Assembly (NCBI RefSeq): GCF_014699115.1
Contig: NZ_JACXAD010000027.1
Coordinates: forward strand, 1 to 64,000
Direction of reading: 5' to 3'
Origin: Hymenobacter montanus
Lineage (GTDB): Bacteria; Bacteroidota; Bacteroidia; Cytophagales; Hymenobacteraceae
Length of the DNA: 64,000 nt
Shown: positions 27,401 through 34,075 of the stretch, piece by piece
Position numbering within the stretch: the stretch's first letter is position 1
Layout: each line of letters begins with the position of its first letter
Made by a program: the position numbers and the translations under genes
The notes under the pieces: model-generated
The model's input: the letters and a program-made list of their open reading frames with translations, nothing else
Told to the model about the DNA's origin: nothing
The model's database searches: none

Positions 27401-28359
27401 CGCTGGTGAACAACGGCCGGGCGACAAACCTGGAAAACGCGCTGTACGTGTTTAAGAGCAGCGGCCAGTATAGCGGCACCTACACCACCTATGTGAACGG
27501 CCAGAGCACCAATTCCGGCACCAACGTGCTGCCCCTCGGCCAGGGCTTCCTGGTTCGCACCGTAGCCGGGCAGACCGGCAGCATCACCTTCAGCAACGCC
27601 GACCGGGTGACGACGCCCAACGCCACGCCCTTCCAGCGGGGCACGACCGACACCCGCCCCCAGCTGACCCTGGCCTTGAGCAATGCCACCGCCCGTACCC
27701 AGGCCGTGGTATACTTTGAGCAGGGCGCCACCCCGGGTTTCGACCAGGCATTTGATGCCCGCGCCCTCCCCGCGCCCAATGGCTTGACCCTGGCAAGCGA
27801 AACTGCCGCGGCCGAGCCGCTCGCCATTAACGGGCAAGCGGCCCTCACCGGGGCCGACGTACTGGTGCCGCTCCGCGTGGCCAGCCGGACCGCCGGCACC
27901 TACACGCTGGCTGTGGATGCCCTGCGGAACCTCCCTGACAACTACCACGCCTATTTGCGCGATGCCCTGACCGGTGCCTACACCGACCTGGCCACCACGC
28001 CAACGCTCAGCCTGACCTTGGCCGCTGGCGCCGCTCCTAGCGGCCGCTACGCGGTGCTATTCACCACGCAGGCCCGCCTACTGGCAACCGCCCCGGCCGC
28101 ACTGGCCCAGCTCGCGGCCGTGTACCCCAACCCGGCTCATGGTACCGCCACCTTACTCCTGCCCCTGGCGCTGCGCGGTAATCGGGCCACGGCGGTGTCG
28201 GTGGTCGATAACGTGGGCCGCATAGTCCTGAGCCGCACGCTCGCGGCCGGGGCCGGCGAAACCTTGGAGCTGCCCGTCGCCAACCTCAACCCAGGGGTTT
28301 ACTCCGTGCTGGCGCGCACCACGGCGGGCCTCGTAGCCAAGCGCCTCGTGGTGCAATAA
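24478..28359 (+). CDS. type IX secretion cargo, DUF4394 and choice-of-anchor D
   Basis: A 1293-aa cell-surface or secreted protein. After a signal peptide (AALVLGSSQAQAQ) comes a DUF4394 domain (about 40-290; TIYGLGTLSRTV, TGQLYALGYDAAAS), a fibronectin type III domain (about 296-375), two choice-of-anchor D modules (about 385-520 and 530-650; ATVSVTFTPTAIGARPGTL and ATFNVTFTPTAVGTDTGTL), a long region with YRHYSSPVANSS, and a C-terminal type IX sorting domain (about 1215-1293; AVYPNPAHGTATLLL, NLNPGVYSVLA). Export needs the Por/T9SS. The adhesin-like architecture suggests surface attachment; a terminator follows. Confidence 0.92.
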   Translation: MSTYLPLRLPSGRRLRHLLRTALGAALVLGSSQAQAQTIYGLGTLSRTVPVGNPYFPAGATAGSQGLVPFDAPSGFPMNAPIPISGTTAPQVLVGMDYRPNTGQLYALGYDAAASSAQLYTLNPITGVATAVAAPFTLALGDASTRIGFDFNPTVDRIRVVSGNGTNVRLNPVTGTLDATDTALAYAPGDANASRTPTVGAAAYTNSFITSTSTTLYDVDQDKVLNNGSILAIQNPPNNGTLNTVAPVSLNGFSSVKAILSLDIAYASGTNVAYLSEVTEPNANGLSSSNLYVLNLTTGLASSKKNLVPANALSPFDIRDIAVVIAPPVCNGPSSPLVASVTSNSATVNFTGSPSATTYTVTTTPATPPQTLLASATSVAFSNLTPNTNYTVSIVSNCFGGLLTSTPATVNFNTQAAPTPTLDVTQGGTSYPDNGTAYSFGSQIVGTTSVPVAFTLTNGGPDALTIGSISTTGDYAVSGPAPTTVAAGGTATVSVTFTPTAIGARPGTLVIRSNATNAATYTVNLDGAGAAALANPLIAVSVGGTPVSNGSTFAGFPNTAQGSTSAPVTFTITNGSTTDNLTLGTFATTGPFALSTAQPTSIAPGSSATFNVTFTPTAVGTDTGTLTIPNNSIANNPFVIKLSGQGTSTGVLPDLIVSTTQSVAGSYNNVTITSTGVAILSGTLSVAGTLTVQPGGALVQNCQPLNGPGNFVLQAGASLAICDPAGIASSGAVGAIQVTGSRSFSPAASYAYNGTVAQVTGSGLPSQVLNLGVRNAAGLTLSQAVRVAQVVALQLGNLTTAGNDLTLLSSAAGTALVDNTGGAVLGTATVQRYIDAGSNPGLGYRHYSSPVANSSVADLAAPGFLPIVNPAYNNVGNTATPFPNVYGYNESRVTTSGNSASQNFDQGFYSPNATSDALEVTRGYTVNISGQATVDFVGTLNNGTLPVTSLTRGSQTESGWHLRGNPYPSPLDWASLVNNGRATNLENALYVFKSSGQYSGTYTTYVNGQSTNSGTNVLPLGQGFLVRTVAGQTGSITFSNADRVTTPNATPFQRGTTDTRPQLTLALSNATARTQAVVYFEQGATPGFDQAFDARALPAPNGLTLASETAAAEPLAINGQAALTGADVLVPLRVASRTAGTYTLAVDALRNLPDNYHAYLRDALTGAYTDLATTPTLSLTLAAGAAPSGRYAVLFTTQARLLATAPAALAQLAAVYPNPAHGTATLLLPLALRGNRATAVSVVDNVGRIVLSRTLAAGAGETLELPVANLNPGVYSVLARTTAGLVAKRLVVQ

Positions 28360-28400
28360 GCCGCGGTAAGGGCGGTAGGTACCTTACTTTTCGAACGTTC

Positions 28401-28433
28401 AAAAAGCCTCAGCTAATGCAGCTGGGGCTTTTT
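28401..28433 (+). terminator. terminator for the type IX cargo gene
   Basis: Hairpin AAAAAGCC(TC)AGCT with its complement around AATGC, followed by a U-tract, 41 bases after the stop codon. Confidence 0.8.
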
Positions 28434-28482
28434 GCATTGGGGCAGCAGAGCATGGTGCCACAGGCTGCATTTTTCCCAGAAA

Positions 28483-28511
28483 AAAACCCCTCGCCAATAA
28501 CGAGAGGTTTT
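28483..28511 (-). terminator. terminator for the rtcB operon
   Basis: A hairpin (AAAACC-CTCG and complement) with a T-run on the minus strand lies about 85 bases past the distal rtcB stop. Confidence 0.7.
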
Positions 28512-28595
28512 CCAAGCTATGAAAACAACTGTCCCAAAGGAACGTACTTGAACCTACGTTAAACCTCGACAATTGGATTGCCCAGCCGGAATTTT

Positions 28596-29996
28596 CTAGG
28601 CGCCATCCATCCGTACAATTTTTGGGGTGAAGGAGCCGAGCACATCCACCAGCTCGCGCTGATGCGCCATCACCTGGCGGATGTCTTTGTAAGCGGCGGG
28701 GGCTTCGTCGAGGCCCCCGCCGAACAGTTCTACTCCGTGGTCGCGCAGCTCACGCTGCAGCTGGCCTGCACTAATCTGCGTTTTGGCTTGAGTGCGGGAA
28801 AGGCGCCGGCCCGCTCCGTGCGAGGCGGAACTAAGGGAATCCGGCTCGCCCCGCCCTCGGACGATAAAGCCGGGAGCGGTCATCGAGCCAGGAATGATGC
28901 CGAGCACCCCCTCACCGGCCGGAGTAGCACCCTTGCGGTGCACGATGGCGGTGCGGCCATTAGCCAACACTTCTTTCCAGGCGAAGTTGTGGTGATTTTC
29001 AACCTGGGCCAGGGGCTTTTCACCCAGGGCCTGGCTGATGCGCCGGTGAATGTCGTGGTGGCACGCCGAGGCGTAATCGCCGGCCAGGTTCATCGCCGCC
29101 CAGTACTCCTGCCCCTCCTGCGAGTCGAGGGAGAGCCAGGCCAGATGCCGCGCTTCCGGGGGCAGGGGGCATTTGGCCATCGCCACTTTGGTGTAGTGCT
29201 GGGCAATGGCCGCGCCCAGCCCCCGGGAGCCGCTGTGCGAGAGCACACCCAGATACTGGCCCACGGGCAGCTTCAGATCATTGGCCGGATCGGTGAGGTC
29301 GACCACTCCAAACTCAACAAAGTGGTTACCGGAACCCGAGGAGCCCAGCTGCTTCACCGCGGAGTCCAGCTTGTGGCGCGCCACGGCTATTTCCCGGAAC
29401 TCGGGCCGCTCGAAAATGGGGTCGTCCTGGTTCACCTTTTTGAAAACCTCCTTATTACCAAACCTGGTGTGATGCAGCAGCAGCTTGCGTAGCTCCTGCC
29501 GGCGCTGCTCCAGGTAAGTCGCGGGCAGCTCAAACACCGACAGCGCCATCCGGCAACCAATGTCCATGCCCACCCCGTAGGGAATCACCGCGTTGTCGGC
29601 GGCCAGCACGCCGCCGATGGGCAGGCCGTAGCCCTGGTGGGCATCGGGCATCAGGGCCCCGTCGAGGGTGATGGGCAGCTGCATGGCCACGTCCATCTGC
29701 TTGCGGGCGCCATCTTCGATGAAGTCGTTGCCGTAGCGACGATAGTCCTTGATTTTCGGGTTCAGGGCCACGTCGCGCGAAGGCGGCGGCACGAGCAGCT
29801 CGGCCACCGGGCGCCAGTTTTCGTCGCGCACGTACTTGAACGGGTCGTCCTTGATTTGCTTCAGCAGGGCCAGGGCGCTGCCCTTGTCCATCTTGCGGAA
29901 GTTTTTTTGAGTCAGTACATCGAGGGCGCGGCTAATGACCGGGCCCTCAGGAAAGCCGATTTTGCGCAGGTCGTTGCCGCGAAGTTGATTGGCCAT
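28596..29996 (-). CDS. rtcB: RtcB RNA ligase, copy 1
   Basis: A 466-aa GTP- and Mn2+-dependent RNA ligase that joins 2',3'-cyclic phosphate or 3'-phosphate ends to 5'-OH, the type of break left by anticodon nucleases. Metal and active-site motifs are visible: GMDIGCRMALSVF near residue 122, SGSGNHFVEFG, HRKGATPAGEGVLGIIPGSM, and SHGAGRRLSRT carrying the guanylylated histidine. I start at MANQLRGNDL (29996), which matches copy 2. It follows copy 2 after a terminator hairpin, so it may have its own promoter. Distal gene of the Ro60 locus. Confidence 0.95.
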   Translation of the reverse strand: MANQLRGNDLRKIGFPEGPVISRALDVLTQKNFRKMDKGSALALLKQIKDDPFKYVRDENWRPVAELLVPPPSRDVALNPKIKDYRRYGNDFIEDGARKQMDVAMQLPITLDGALMPDAHQGYGLPIGGVLAADNAVIPYGVGMDIGCRMALSVFELPATYLEQRRQELRKLLLHHTRFGNKEVFKKVNQDDPIFERPEFREIAVARHKLDSAVKQLGSSGSGNHFVEFGVVDLTDPANDLKLPVGQYLGVLSHSGSRGLGAAIAQHYTKVAMAKCPLPPEARHLAWLSLDSQEGQEYWAAMNLAGDYASACHHDIHRRISQALGEKPLAQVENHHNFAWKEVLANGRTAIVHRKGATPAGEGVLGIIPGSMTAPGFIVRGRGEPDSLSSASHGAGRRLSRTQAKTQISAGQLQRELRDHGVELFGGGLDEAPAAYKDIRQVMAHQRELVDVLGSFTPKIVRMDGA

Positions 29997-30055
29997 AATG
30001 GGAGACACATGGGGAGGAGGTGGTGTACGACGCCTTGAGGCCGATGTTATGCCCT

Positions 30056-30088
30056 AAAAAAGCCCCAACTGATACAGTTGAGGCTTTT
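30056..30088 (-). terminator. terminator between the two rtcB copies
   Basis: Minus-strand hairpin AAAAGCC(TC)AACT with complement around GTATC and a T-run, just past copy 2. It suggests partial or full transcription stop before copy 1. Confidence 0.7.
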
Positions 30089-30104
30089 AGTTAGAGAGGA
30101 ATCT

Positions 30105-31505
30105 TTACGCCCCGTCCATGCGAACGATTTTCGGGGTGAAGGAGCCTAGCACGTCCACCAGTTCCCGCTGGCTGGCCATTACGGTCTGAATGTCCTTGTA
30201 AGCCATTGGTGCTTCATCCAGCCCCCCGCCGATAAGCTCGACGCCGTGCTCGGCCAGGTACTTGCGCACGGCCGACTCGGTCAGCTCCGCCTTGGCGCGG
30301 GTCCGCGATATGAGCCGACCGGCCCCGTGTGAGGCCGACCCCAATGACTCGGGCAGACCCCGCCCTCGAACGATGAAGCCGGGGGCAGTCATCGAGCCGG
30401 GAATGATGCCGAGCACCCCCTCACCGGCCGGAGTCGCGCCCTTGCGGTGCACTACCACTTCGCGACCATCGGCCAAGTGCTCCTTCCAGGCAAAGTTGTG
30501 GTGGTTTTCCACCCGGGCTACGGGCCTTTCACCCAAGGCTTTGGCCAGCCGCTGGTGAATCTGGGCGTGGCAGGCCGAGGCGTAGTCGCCGGCCAGGTTC
30601 ATGGCCGCCCAGTACTCCTGGCCCGCTTCGGTGTCGAGGCCGAGCCAGGCGAGGTGCTGGGCTTCGGTGGGCAGTTGGCACGCGTCCTTGGCCAAGCGGG
30701 TATAGTGCTCAGCAATACTGGCCCCCAGGCCCCGCGAGCCGGAGTGCGAAAGCACGCCCAGATAGTGCCCTATTGGCACACCCAGCCCGTTTTCGGCTTC
30801 GGTAATTTCGACAATGCCGAACTCCACGAAGTGGTTTCCGGAACCCGAAGTCCCAACCTGCTCGGCTGCTTTATCGCGCTTGTTTTTCAGGAAAGGAATT
30901 TCCAGAAATTCGGCACGCTCCAGCACGGCATTCGCCAGCCGCTGGCCCCGCTCCCAGCCCCGGCCCGAGCCGAAGCGGGTATTGTCGAGCAGAATCTTAC
31001 GCAGCTCCCGCACGCGCTGAGTCAGGTACTTGGGCGGCAGGTCGAACACCGACAAGGCCATGCGGCAGCCAATGTCCACGCCCACGGCGTAAGGAATCAC
31101 CGCGTTGTCGGTTGCCAGCACCCCACCGATGGGCAGGCCGTAGCCGTGGTGGGCGTCGGGCATAAGGGCACCGGCGACGGTTACCGGCAATTTCATGGCC
31201 GTTTCCATCTGCCGGGTCGCGCTCTGGTCGATGTGCTCGGCGCCGAACGCGACGTAGGGCTTGGGCTCTACCAAAGCGATGTGGCGGCTGGGTGGAGGCA
31301 ATAAAGCCGCCGCCGTCTGGCTCCAAGTCAAGTCGGTGAGGTAGTCATTGGGATTAGCCAACACTTGGCCCAGCAAGGCTAGCTGGTCGGTTGGTGAGAG
31401 TTTTTTGAGGTGCTTGCGCTGCAGTTGCGCGAGGGCAAGCCCAATGGCCCGGCCTTCCGGAAACCCGAGGGCCCGAAGGTCGTTGCCGCGTAAAATAGTG
31501 GCCAT
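30105..31505 (-). CDS. rtcB: RtcB RNA ligase, copy 2
   Basis: A 466-aa paralogue of copy 1, with GVDIGCRMALSVF, GTSGSGNHFVEFG, HRKGATPAGEGV and SHGAGRLISRTR all intact, so it is predicted to be catalytically competent. The two copies diverge mainly in residues about 30-90 and 165-190 and in the middle loop (TRFGSGRGWERGQRLANAV versus FGNKEVFKKVNQDD), suggesting different substrates or partners rather than a recent duplicate. It lies 63 bases downstream of tRNA-mimic RNA T1 and belongs to the Ro60 locus. Confidence 0.95.
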   Translation of the reverse strand: MATILRGNDLRALGFPEGRAIGLALAQLQRKHLKKLSPTDQLALLGQVLANPNDYLTDLTWSQTAAALLPPPSRHIALVEPKPYVAFGAEHIDQSATRQMETAMKLPVTVAGALMPDAHHGYGLPIGGVLATDNAVIPYAVGVDIGCRMALSVFDLPPKYLTQRVRELRKILLDNTRFGSGRGWERGQRLANAVLERAEFLEIPFLKNKRDKAAEQVGTSGSGNHFVEFGIVEITEAENGLGVPIGHYLGVLSHSGSRGLGASIAEHYTRLAKDACQLPTEAQHLAWLGLDTEAGQEYWAAMNLAGDYASACHAQIHQRLAKALGERPVARVENHHNFAWKEHLADGREVVVHRKGATPAGEGVLGIIPGSMTAPGFIVRGRGLPESLGSASHGAGRLISRTRAKAELTESAVRKYLAEHGVELIGGGLDEAPMAYKDIQTVMASQRELVDVLGSFTPKIVRMDGA

Positions 31506-31568
31506 GATAAATGGTCGTTACAGGAAAGCCCACGAGTGGGCATACCATCGTTGATGAAAAGAAAAATA

Positions 31569-31710
31569 AAACGGACCGGGCAAGAAACGCAGCGCCTATA
31601 CATGGGCATTACCAGTTTATGCGACCGTCGGCGCGGCCGACGGGCTGGATTCGAACCAGCATTCCATCGTCCCAAACGAAGTAAGGCGGTGCTACGGCAC
31701 CGGTCCGTTT
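31569..31710 (-). ncRNA. T1, tRNA-Pro-like Y RNA
   Basis: A 142-nt RNA with two parts. Rod: closing helix 31710-31700/31579-31569 (11 bp), box TGCCGTA (31699-31693) facing a 9-nt box ending TTGC (31588-31580), inner helix 31692-31684/31597-31589 (8 of 9 pairs). tRNA-like part, permuted: a TTTGGGA loop as in tRNA-Pro(UGG) at 31676-31670, T-arm GCTGG-TTCGAAT-CCAGC at 31660-31644, acceptor CCGTCGG (31643-31637), loop CCGCG, acceptor CCGACGG (31631-31625), T8, then a D-arm GCAT/ATGC with GG in the loop. The acceptor is a perfect 7 bp with no CCA end. A T-rich tract follows. It lies between a PcfJ-like gene and rtcB. Confidence 0.85.
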
Positions 31711-31722
31711 CGTCAGAAGAAA

Positions 31723-31797
31723 AGCCGGAGCAACGGGCGGCCTGCGTTGGGCCAAGACGTGACAGGTCGAAGGAACGCAGGCCTACGGCATCCGGCT
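31723..31797 (-). ncRNA. m1, mini Y RNA-like hairpin
   Basis: A 75-nt RNA with the same rod as T1 but no tRNA domain. Closing helix AGCCGGA/TCCGGCT (31797-31791/31729-31723), box TGCCGTA (31790-31784), a 10-bp perfect inner helix (31783-31774/31748-31739), and the 3' box GCCCGTTGC (31738-31730), identical to that of T4. The loop of 25 nt begins CCTTCG. It ends 12 nt before T1. It shows the rod is the conserved unit and the tRNA-like part an exchangeable one. Confidence 0.75.
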
Positions 31798-31861
31798 AAG
31801 GAGGTGGTGCGGATTTTAGCCCGCCTTGGTTGAATTTAATTCACAGCAAAAAATAATGGTC

Positions 31862-33151
31862 TTACACGTGTTTTGCGAGCGTCAGCCGGGCTTCGCCCAG
31901 CCAGCGGTTGACCCAGAACCGCTCGTCGGCGGCCATGGAGCGGTTATGGCGACCCCGGGCCTGTACCACGATGCGCTCCGGGGTTACTTCGAGCGTGACG
32001 GCCGGACGACCATCAAACCGAAGCGAGAAAATGGCGCAGCGCCCGCGCCGACACGAGTCTACATACGACGCCACGCAGTGTTGCAGGGTCCGCCCCTCCT
32101 CCACCAGTTGGCCGAAGTTAGTAAGCTGCATAATGTGCACGCGCCCCTCGTCACCGCCCGTAAAGTTGGGCACCTCCAACCCCGCCCAAGCCGTCTCGAA
32201 GGGCAAGAGGCTGTGGGTGTGGCTGCGTAGCCGGGCCAGACTGCGGTGCCAGGCTTCGGTTTGGGCGAGCACGCTGGCCATGGTCCGGCCTTTGAGCGAG
32301 AAGCCGGGCTGCGGCAGCTCCGTACCGATTCCCACGCTGCGCTTCTGATGAATCCAGTCGCAGACCGGGCCAAACTGCCGCGGGTCGACCATGGGCGCGG
32401 CGCGAAAAAAGTCGACCACCCCCAGCCAGAAATCATCATCGGCTCCCACGACTTCGCGCCCGAGCCGCGACTCCAGTACCACTCCGAACCAGTCGAGGGC
32501 ATCGCGCACGGCCAGTTGGGCATAGCGGTAGGCTTCGAGGAAGGTGCAGCCGGCGGGAGCCTGGCGCATTTCGTGCTCCATCCGCTTGGTGAGCGGCACG
32601 GGCAGGCTCGGGAAGCTGCGCAGCGAGCGGCCCTGCCCCAGGTGGATGGTTAGCTCCGCCAGGTTCAGGCCCAGGTTGGCCGTGCGGGTGGCCGTCCAGG
32701 CGCCAATTACCCAGGCCGGTATGTCGCCGTACTGGTCGAACAGGTGGCGCACGAGGCTTTCGAGCTGGAAGTGCACGTTTTTGCGGTGCGGAGTCCAGTC
32801 GGCCAGTGAGCGCAGACGAACGCGGTAATGGGTGCACAGAATCCCCAGGCTCGCGGCCAGGTCGGGCCGGGTAAGCAGCGTGCTGCGCTGGCCCGCCAGG
32901 GCCAACAGAAACGTTTTGCTGTGCTGGCGCTCCACCTTCGAGCGACCATTTAGGCAGTGCGCATACAATTGGCCCAGCATCGAATCAGCCCCGACTTGGG
33001 CGTAGAAATCTTTCGCGGACTCGGCCAGAAACAGAAATTCAATTTGCCGGACGAGCGACCATTTGCGCCAGTTGACATGCCCGGCCAGCACGGCTACGGC
33101 CCGTTGCGTGCTCGCAAGGTGGGCCGGAATGGGTTTGTTACGGTTAGCCAT
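31862..33151 (-). CDS. PcfJ-like protein A
   Basis: A 429-aa protein whose C-terminal part (about residues 335-425) fits the PcfJ-like domain: LVEEGRTLQHCVASYVDSC, RRGRCAIFSLRFDG and VVQARGRHNRSM give the H-C-V-x-Y...C...G-R-C signature. The N-terminal 300 residues are helical and shared with paralogue B. PcfJ domains come from conjugative plasmid proteins; the role here is unknown. It sits between mini-RNAs m1 and m2 in the Ro60/RtcB locus, which suggests an RNA-binding or RNA-processing function (inference). MANRNKP is a shared start with copy B. Confidence 0.75.
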   Translation of the reverse strand: MANRNKPIPAHLASTQRAVAVLAGHVNWRKWSLVRQIEFLFLAESAKDFYAQVGADSMLGQLYAHCLNGRSKVERQHSKTFLLALAGQRSTLLTRPDLAASLGILCTHYRVRLRSLADWTPHRKNVHFQLESLVRHLFDQYGDIPAWVIGAWTATRTANLGLNLAELTIHLGQGRSLRSFPSLPVPLTKRMEHEMRQAPAGCTFLEAYRYAQLAVRDALDWFGVVLESRLGREVVGADDDFWLGVVDFFRAAPMVDPRQFGPVCDWIHQKRSVGIGTELPQPGFSLKGRTMASVLAQTEAWHRSLARLRSHTHSLLPFETAWAGLEVPNFTGGDEGRVHIMQLTNFGQLVEEGRTLQHCVASYVDSCRRGRCAIFSLRFDGRPAVTLEVTPERIVVQARGRHNRSMAADERFWVNRWLGEARLTLAKHV

Positions 33152-33337
33152 ACAGAAGCGGCGACCAGGGCAGGCCCGGTAGCCAGCGAAAAGTGACAGA
33201 ATGATTCAGCAGCGCGGAAGCATTTAGGACATCTGAACATGAGCAAAAACCTGGTTAGGCCACCGGAATGGCAGTTAAAGAATCCGACCACTGGCCAGGG
33301 CAAAGGCCCGGTGAGGCGTGGTCAGTTAAGAAAATAA

Positions 33338-33415
33338 AGCTGAAAAGGGTAAAAGACTGAGCAGTCAACAGATTCTATAGACGAAGTAAGACTGCTCGAC
33401 GACACCTTTTCAACT
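33338..33415 (-). ncRNA. m2, mini Y RNA-like hairpin
   Basis: A 78-nt RNA. Closing helix of 11 bp (33415-33405/33348-33338, one G-U), box TGTCGTC (33404-33398), an 8-bp perfect inner helix GAGCAGTC/GACTGCTC (33397-33390/33366-33359), the TTACTTCG segment after it, and a 3' box ending TTAC. No T-arm. It begins 4 nt after T2 ends, and a T-rich stretch follows. Confidence 0.75.
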
Positions 33416-33419
33416 CCTT

Positions 33420-33570
33420 CCCCTGCCGGGGCAACAAGCGCCAGGCCTCCTAGTCCTGCTCTACCACTGAGCTACGGCCGCCGCTTTACAGCAGCTTCCG
33501 GCGGGATTCGAACCCGCGTCCTGGGCGTTAAAAGCGCGAAGTATGGCCGAACTACGACACCCGGCAGGGG
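33420..33570 (-). ncRNA. T2, tRNA-Lys-like Y RNA
   Basis: A 151-nt RNA. Rod: perfect 11-bp closing helix (33570-33560/33430-33420), box TGTCGTA facing GCTTGTTGC, inner helix GTTCGGCC/GGCCTGGC (7 of 8 pairs). Permuted tRNA part: CTTTTAA loop (33534-33528) exactly as in tRNA-Lys(UUU), T-arm GCGGG-TTCGAAT-CCCGC (33517-33501), acceptor strands joined through a TGTAAA loop with an AA/GG internal mismatch, then T8-A9 and a textbook D-arm GCTC-AGTGGTA-GAGC (33472-33458). The genuine tRNA-Lys(UUU) at 61000-61075 has the same anticodon loop but the normal order. Confidence 0.85.
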
Positions 33571-33580
33571 TTGGCTCATT

Positions 33581-33728
33581 AACGTATTGGGGCAAAAAGC
33601 GGGGGGCGAACTAACAGTGCGTCTACCAATTTCGCCACCTGGGTTTTTAAGCCCCGGACGGGACTCGAACCCGTATTCCTTGCGGAGCTGTATCCGAAGT
33701 AGCGCCCACCTACGGCACCCAATACGCT
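33581..33728 (-). ncRNA. T3, tRNA-Leu-like Y RNA
   Basis: A 148-nt RNA. Closing helix 11 bp (33728-33718/33591-33581, one G-U), box TGCCGTA facing GCTTTTTGC, inner helix GGTGGGCG/CGCCCCCC (7 of 8). tRNA part: a class II variable arm TCC-GCAA-GGA (33686-33677), T-arm ACGGG-TTCGAGT-CCCGT (33674-33658), acceptor strands CCGGGG and CCCAGG with one G-A mismatch around CTTAAAAA, and a tRNA-Leu D-arm (GCG...GGTAGA...CGC). A CTGT/ACAG pairing could rebuild a split anticodon stem with a TAG loop, suggesting Leu(UAG). Confidence 0.8.
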
Positions 33729-33735
33729 GTTTCTG

Positions 33736-33806
33736 TTTCTGGGGGGCAACCGGGGACGGTTTTGTTGATGCCAAGCAAAAGCCCAGCTACGGTACCCATC
33801 CGGAAA
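33736..33806 (-). ncRNA. m3, decayed mini element
   Basis: A 71-nt remnant with TACCGTA (33794-33788) and a 3' box CCCGGTTGC (33754-33746) in the right arrangement, and a partial closing helix (GGG/CCC, TTTC/GAAA). The inner helix no longer pairs. It sits between T4 and T3 and looks like a degenerate copy of the family. Confidence 0.4.
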
Positions 33807-33822
33807 CGTATTTACTGGCTTT

Positions 33823-33967
33823 ATCCGAAATTCAGGGCAACGGGCGGCGGGCGTGTCAACCGCAGCCGAAGCGGCGGAGGGGGAGTCGAACCCAACTAAA
33901 CTGCTCGTGGAGCAGTTCTTTCAACCAGCGAAGTAGCGCTCACCTACGGCACCTGAACCAGGCGGAT
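33823..33967 (-). ncRNA. T4, tRNA-Ser-like Y RNA
   Basis: A 145-nt RNA. Closing helix in two pieces (33959-33952/33836-33829 and 33967-33963/33827-33823), box TGCCGTA facing GCCCGTTGC, inner helix GGTGAGCG/CGCCCGCC (7 of 8). The tRNA part has a long variable arm ACTGCTC-CAC-GAGCAGT (33916-33900) as in class II tRNAs, a TTGAAA segment like the tRNA-Ser(UGA) loop, a shortened T-arm with TTCGACT, and an acceptor stub closed by a UUCG tetraloop. No D-arm remains. It begins about 110 nt after the macrodomain gene stop. Confidence 0.7.
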
Positions 33968-34075
33968 TCAGCCGGGTTGGGGCGGGCCACCGCCAGCGCG
34001 GCGGCACCGTCCCGGCCGACGACTGCTCCTAGTGAGCAGCCGTCTTCCTCATTTCGGCACTTAGAATGAAAATGA

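Noticed and set aside
25000..28300. Antisense frames of the type IX cargo gene, up to 258 aa
   Set aside because: All are in the antisense frames of a strongly supported gene with domain structure; compositionally they mirror it.
31569..33570. Ordinary tRNA genes in the RNA cluster
   Set aside because: T-arms and D-arms look like tRNAs, but the D-arm lies 3' of the T-arm, the acceptor strands are joined by a short loop, and no CCA or free acceptor end exists. T2's acceptor has internal mismatches and T4 and T5 lack a D-arm.
31569..33570. Permuted tRNA genes that mature into functional tRNAs
   Set aside because: Permuted tRNA genes are known in some archaea and algae, but here the closing rod with conserved boxes is shared with minis that have no tRNA part, and several copies are degenerate. 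That fits a Y RNA-like design better.
33587..34069. Plus-strand 160-aa frame across the RNA cluster
   Set aside because: It runs antisense through T3, m3 and T4, has no recognisable domain and is rich in Arg, Ser and Pro as expected for a shadow of structured GC-rich RNA.
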